A stretch of DNA of 5,283 nt from Alphaproteobacteria bacterium (lineage in GTDB: Bacteria > Pseudomonadota > Alphaproteobacteria > Rhizobiales > Hyphomicrobiaceae). The stretch spans positions 1 through 5,283 of the forward strand of contig VBAB01000127.1 of the NCBI GenBank assembly GCA_005888525.1, written 5' to 3'. The translations under genes and the position numbers were made by a program. The notes under the pieces were generated by a model that worked only from the letters and a program-made list of their open reading frames with translations, ran no database searches and was not told the origin of the DNA. This document shows, piece by piece, positions 1 through 5,283 of this stretch (the first letter of the stretch is position 1; the number at the start of each line of letters is the position of its first letter).

Positions 1-622
<622 letters not shown>

Positions 623-748
623 CCGAGGCCTCCCGAGTTAGTAACGAACGCCCGAACGGGCGCACACGCCGATATCGCGCCGGATCATTCAACGAAAGTT
701 GGGCAATGTCACGATCGATTGCAGGGCGGGCTGTGCAGTGCAAAGAGG
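623..748 (-). other. livK leader / intercistronic region with small inverted repeats
   Basis: These 126 nt separate the small membrane-protein gene from livK, whereas most other junctions in this operon are 14 nt or less. They contain the livK Shine-Dalgarno (629-634), a compact hairpin at 649-662 (5-bp stem CGCCC/GGGCG, 4-nt loop) just upstream of it, and an inverted repeat TTGCA (719-723) / TGCAA (739-743). Binding-protein genes in such operons are often expressed above the membrane components, and a separate leader would fit that, but no good -35/-10 pair is visible. The hairpin lacks a following U-tract, so I do not call it a terminator. Confidence 0.35.
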
Positions 749-1111
749 TCATCGGGCGGGCGGTGTCGGGCGCCATCCCAGCGGGCCGCGGCGGCGGAAC
801 AGCCAGCCGTACTGGACCGCCATCTGCCGCGCCCGCACCAGCCGGTAACCCAGCGAAGCCGCGACAAAAGCGATAACGAAATCCACGGCGTAGCTGCGCA
901 GCGACAACAGCGGCTCCTCGAACAGCGCGAAGTGGCAGAAGCGGACAACAGCCGCGAGCGCCAGCATGTAGAGCGGGACATGCCAGAACGGCCGCCACGT
1001 CTGGGCGATCGCTTTGCCCGATGCGTAGGCCGCCAACCCTCCCATCAGGATCGTGACGAGGAGGAACGTCCACAGCCCGTTCTCGCCGCCCTGGTAGAGA
1101 TTGATCGGCAT
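749..1111 (-). CDS. Small inner-membrane protein of unknown function, DUF6867-like, in the liv operon
   Basis: A 120-residue protein with three likely membrane helices, at about residues 13-32, 44-64 and 74-92, followed by a basic tail (RRR at 106-108). The N-terminus (MPINLYQGGENGLWTF) and the segments IAQTWRPFWH (35-44) and RFCHFALFE (57-65) match my recollection of the DUF6867 family, found beside livF in Hyphomicrobiales; this is memory, not a search. The start at 1111 is preceded by GGGGAG, 6 nt upstream, and lies 14 nt after the livF stop, so the gene is almost certainly co-transcribed and probably translationally coupled to livF. No catalytic motif is visible. Its place between livF and livK suggests an accessory role with the transporter (assembly, stability or regulation), which is inference from context only. 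Confidence 0.85.
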   Translation of the reverse strand: MPINLYQGGENGLWTFLLVTILMGGLAAYASGKAIAQTWRPFWHVPLYMLALAAVVRFCHFALFEEPLLSLRSYAVDFVIAFVAASLGYRLVRARQMAVQYGWLFRRRGPLGWRPTPPAR

Positions 1112-1125
1112 TGTGAGCTCCCCAA

Positions 1126-1848
<723 letters not shown>

Positions 1849-1856
1849 GGGTGCCA

Positions 1857-1862
1857 CTCCCC
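1857..1862 (-). promoter_or_regulatory. livF Shine-Dalgarno (GGGGAG), duplicated twice upstream
   Basis: GGGGAG sits 8 nt before the livF ATG and decides the start at 1848. The same site recurs 194 and 388 nt upstream (2051-2056 and 2245-2250), each again 8 nt before an ATG. It is flanked by CCGGCCGG (1861-1868), which is self-complementary and could also pair with the CCCCGG arm of the neighbouring hairpin. Confidence 0.8.
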
Positions 1863-1868
1863 GGCCGG

Positions 1869-2006
1869 TGTCATCCCGGGGCTTGTCCCCGGGATCCAGA
1901 GGGCGACGAGTGCGAGGCTCACGAGAGTGAGGACTGGTCGCAAATCACCACAGAGCCTCGGGCGCCCGCGGATGGATGGATTCCGGGCACAAGGCCCGGA
2001 ATGACA
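1869..2006. repeat. Palindromic element, copy 1 (REP/BIME-like or MITE-like)
   Basis: The element begins TGTCAT and ends ATGACA. Its 30-bp ends (1869-1898 and 1977-2006) are inverted copies matching at 26 of 30 positions. Each end also folds on itself: 1873-1881 with 1887-1895 (9 bp, loop CTTGT) and 1980-1988 with 1994-2002 (9 bp, loop ACAAG). The 78-bp middle adds nested inverted pairs, CGAGGCTC (1913-1920) with GAGCCTCG (1953-1960) and GGGCG (1901-1905) with CGCCC (1963-1967). Two back-to-back hairpins with a spacer resemble a BIME built of two REP sequences; a short non-autonomous transposon is the alternative. No U-tract follows either hairpin, so it does not look like a terminator. Confidence 0.85.
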
Positions 2007-2008
2007 TA

Positions 2009-2062
2009 TGACGCTGCGCACGGCGAGCAGCGGCTCGGTCATGGGTGCCACTCCCCGGCCGG
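2009..2062 (-). repeat. Duplicated livF start region, copy 2
   Basis: A 54-bp copy of 1815-1868 with two changes (1821 C to T at 2015, 1844 C to G at 2038). It keeps the GGGGAG Shine-Dalgarno (2051-2056), the ATG (2042) and codons reading MTEPLLAVRSV, against MSEPLLAVRGV in livF. The similarity ends abruptly at livF codon 11, where the palindromic element takes over, so this is a livF 5' fragment and not a gene for an ATPase. Confidence 0.9.
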
Positions 2063-2236
2063 TGTCATCCCGGGGCTTGTCCCCGGGATCCAGAGGGCGA
2101 CGAGTGCGAGGCTCACGAGAGTGAGGACTGGTCGCAAATCACCACCGAGCCTCGGGCGTCCGCGGATGGATGGATTCCGGGCACAAGGCCCGGAATGACA
2201 TATGACGCCGCGCACGGCGAGCAGCGGCTCGGTCAT
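2039..2236 (-). other. Short ORF on duplicated livF start, 65 codons (upstream link of chain)
   Basis: It opens at the duplicated livF ATG with an intact Shine-Dalgarno, encodes MTEPLLAVRGV and then reads through palindromic element 2 (ICHSGPCARNPSIRG... to ...GEWHP). Its TGA (2039-2041) overlaps the ATG of the next livF start copy (2040-2042) as ATGA. The body is the typical spurious translation of alphaproteobacterial palindromic repeats, so a functional peptide is unlikely. Because the start signals come from a working gene, ribosomes may still load here. Confidence 0.35.
2063..2200. repeat. Palindromic element, copy 2
   Basis: Identical to copy 1 except A1952 to C2146 and C1965 to T2159. 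Both 30-bp termini and both 9-bp hairpins are unchanged. The change at 2159 falls in the CGCCC arm of the inner stem and turns one G-C pair into a G-U pair in RNA. Confidence 0.85.
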
Positions 2237-2256
2237 CAGTGCCACTCCCCGGCCGG
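2203..2256 (-). repeat. Duplicated livF start region, copy 3
   Basis: A 54-bp copy of 1815-1868 with three changes (1844 C to G, 1849 G to C, 1850 G to A). It keeps the GGGGAG site (2245-2250) and the ATG (2236), followed by codons for MTEPLLAVRGV. As in copy 2, the second codon is Thr (ACC), against Ser (AGC) in livF. It is the first start signal a ribosome would meet in the array. Confidence 0.9.
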
Positions 2257-2394
2257 TGTCATCCCGGGGCTTGTCCCCGGGATCCAACTGGCGGCGAGTG
2301 CGAGGCTCACGAGAGTGAGGACTGGTCGCAAATCACCACCGAGCCTCGGGCGCCCGCGGATGGATGGATTCCGGGCACAAGGCCCGGAATGACA
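2257..2394. repeat. Palindromic element, copy 3 (outermost, nearest livG)
   Basis: The termini and hairpins are identical to copies 1 and 2. It differs by four substitutions clustered just inside the left terminus (about 2287-2294) and shares C2340 with copy 2. Its right end abuts non-repeated sequence at 2395. The clustered differences suggest it is the oldest copy or a partly converted one. Confidence 0.85.
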
Positions 2395-2530
2395 TTCGCT
2401 GCCGGCGGTCACAGTTCGACGTCTCGATTTCGCCTTTAGTCATCGCGACCGATTTATCACCTCTCGGATAAACAGGGAATGTGTCCCGGAGTAACTCCCG
2501 CACCGCTATCGCCGTCCTGGACACGACCTG
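2395..2530 (-). other. Unique spacer between livG and the repeat array
   Basis: These 136 nt follow the livG stop in transcription order and hold no recognisable gene. Visible structures are small: TTTATC (2453-2458) with GATAAA (2467-2472), an AT-rich inverted repeat in a GC-rich setting; GGGA (2475-2478) with TCCC (2484-2487); and GGAGT/ACTCC (2488-2498). An ORF beginning at GTG 2524 crosses into element 3 but has no recognisable content. No clear terminator or strong internal promoter is seen. Confidence 0.5.
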
Positions 2531-4857
<2,327 letters not shown>

Positions 4858-4862
4858 GGGGC

Positions 4863-5283
4863 TCACACCTTCTCCACGTCCGGCTTGCCGAGCAGACCGG
4901 AGGGCATGAACACGAGCGTGATTGCCAGGATGGAGAAGGTGGCAACGTCCTTGTAGTCGATGGAGAAGTAGGCCGACCACAGCGTCTCGATGAGGCCGAT
5001 CAGCAACCCACCGAGCACGGCGCCGGGCAGCGAGCCGATGCCGCCGAGCACGGCGGCGGTGAAGGCCTTCACACCGGGCACGAAGCCGTCGTTGAAGTTG
5101 ACCACGCCGTAATAGATCATGAACATCAGCCCGGCGACGGCGGCCAGCGCCGCGCCCATCACGAAGGTCACCGAGATGGTGCGGTCGACGTCGACGCCGA
5201 GCAGGGCCGCCATCCGCCGGTCCTGCTCGCAGGCACGTTGCGCCCGGCCGAGCGAGGTGCGCTGCACCACGTACCAGAAGGCG
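4863..5283 (-). CDS. livH: Branched-chain amino acid ABC transporter permease LivH (5' end outside window)
   Basis: The last 139 codons of the second permease; the N-terminal half lies beyond the right edge. The fragment starts AFWYVVQRTSLGRAQRA and carries the EAA-like coupling loop (LGRAQRACEQDRRMAALLGV, fragment residues 11-30), a hydrophobic helix VTFVMGAALAAVAGLMFMI, the conserved KAFTAAVLGGIGSLPGAVLGGLLIGLIE block, and the C-terminus ending GLLGKPDVEKV. These align residue by residue with the end of E. coli LivH (KAFTAAVLGGIGSIPGA..., LGRPEVEKV). GTG at 5270 is internal and not a start, because the frame stays open upstream with family-like residues. The stop is 5 nt before the livM ATG. 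LivH and LivM together form the transmembrane channel. Confidence 0.96.
   Translation of the reverse strand, partial: AFWYVVQRTSLGRAQRACEQDRRMAALLGVDVDRTISVTFVMGAALAAVAGLMFMIYYGVVNFNDGFVPGVKAFTAAVLGGIGSLPGAVLGGLLIGLIETLWSAYFSIDYKDVATFSILAITLVFMPSGLLGKPDVEKV

Noticed and set aside
1873..2002. Rho-independent terminators in the element hairpins
   Set aside because: The stems are strong and GC-rich, but no run of T follows on either strand and livF needs read-through.
1869..2394. CRISPR array
   Set aside because: The repeated unit is 194 bp and the intervening sequence is also conserved, so there are no unique spacers of uniform length.
1851..2439. Plus-strand ORFs of about 115 codons repeated every 194 bp, as repeated protein-coding genes
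   Set aside because: They are translations of the palindromic repeats, a well-known source of spurious hypothetical proteins; they have no Shine-Dalgarno of their own and are antisense to the operon.
2333..2524. A 63-codon ORF (GTG 2524) after livG as a real gene
   Set aside because: It has no recognisable domain or Shine-Dalgarno, and its second half is element 3 read in another frame.

Overview
The window is high in GC and carries one long minus-strand operon for a branched-chain amino acid (LIV/HAAT-type) ABC uptake system. In transcription order, right to left, it holds livH (permease, 5' part beyond the right edge), livM (permease), livG (ATPase), a 682-nt intercistronic region full of repeats, livF (ATPase), a small conserved membrane protein that I place in DUF6867, and livK (periplasmic binding protein, 3' part beyond the left edge). 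The codon bias, the small protein beside livF, the enlarged LivG and the 'CHSGPCARNPSIRG / VIPGLVPGIQ'-type palindromic repeats all point to an alphaproteobacterium, most likely of the Hyphomicrobiales (Rhizobiales). I cannot name a genus.

Genes. The livH stop is 5 nt from the livM start, livM and livG overlap by 4 nt (GTGA), and livF lies 14 nt upstream of the small membrane-protein gene. These genes are packed for translational coupling. The exceptions are the livG-livF gap and a 126-nt gap before livK. Together the products make a complete importer: LivK captures the amino acid in the periplasm, LivH and LivM form the inner-membrane channel, and LivG and LivF hydrolyse ATP on the cytoplasmic side. 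The small three-helix protein has no known function.

Repeat region (1815-2394). This is the unusual part. A 194-bp unit is present three times in tandem. Each unit joins about 54 bp copied from the livF 5' end (Shine-Dalgarno, ATG and first 11 codons) to a 138-bp palindromic element whose 30-bp ends are inverted copies of each other, and each end is itself a 9-bp-stem hairpin. The livF proximal sequence is the first of the three copies. The unit length places the two extra livF start sites at the head of 65-codon ORFs. Each ORF terminates in an ATGA overlap with the next start, so the transcript reads: start copy 3 -> ORF -> ATGA -> start copy 2 -> ORF -> ATGA -> livF. It probably arose by tandem amplification of a REP/BIME-like or MITE-like element together with the livF start. 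Whether it matters for livF expression is inference.

The rest of the livG-livF gap (2395-2530) and the livK leader (623-748) contain only small inverted repeats, and I found no convincing promoter or terminator in either.
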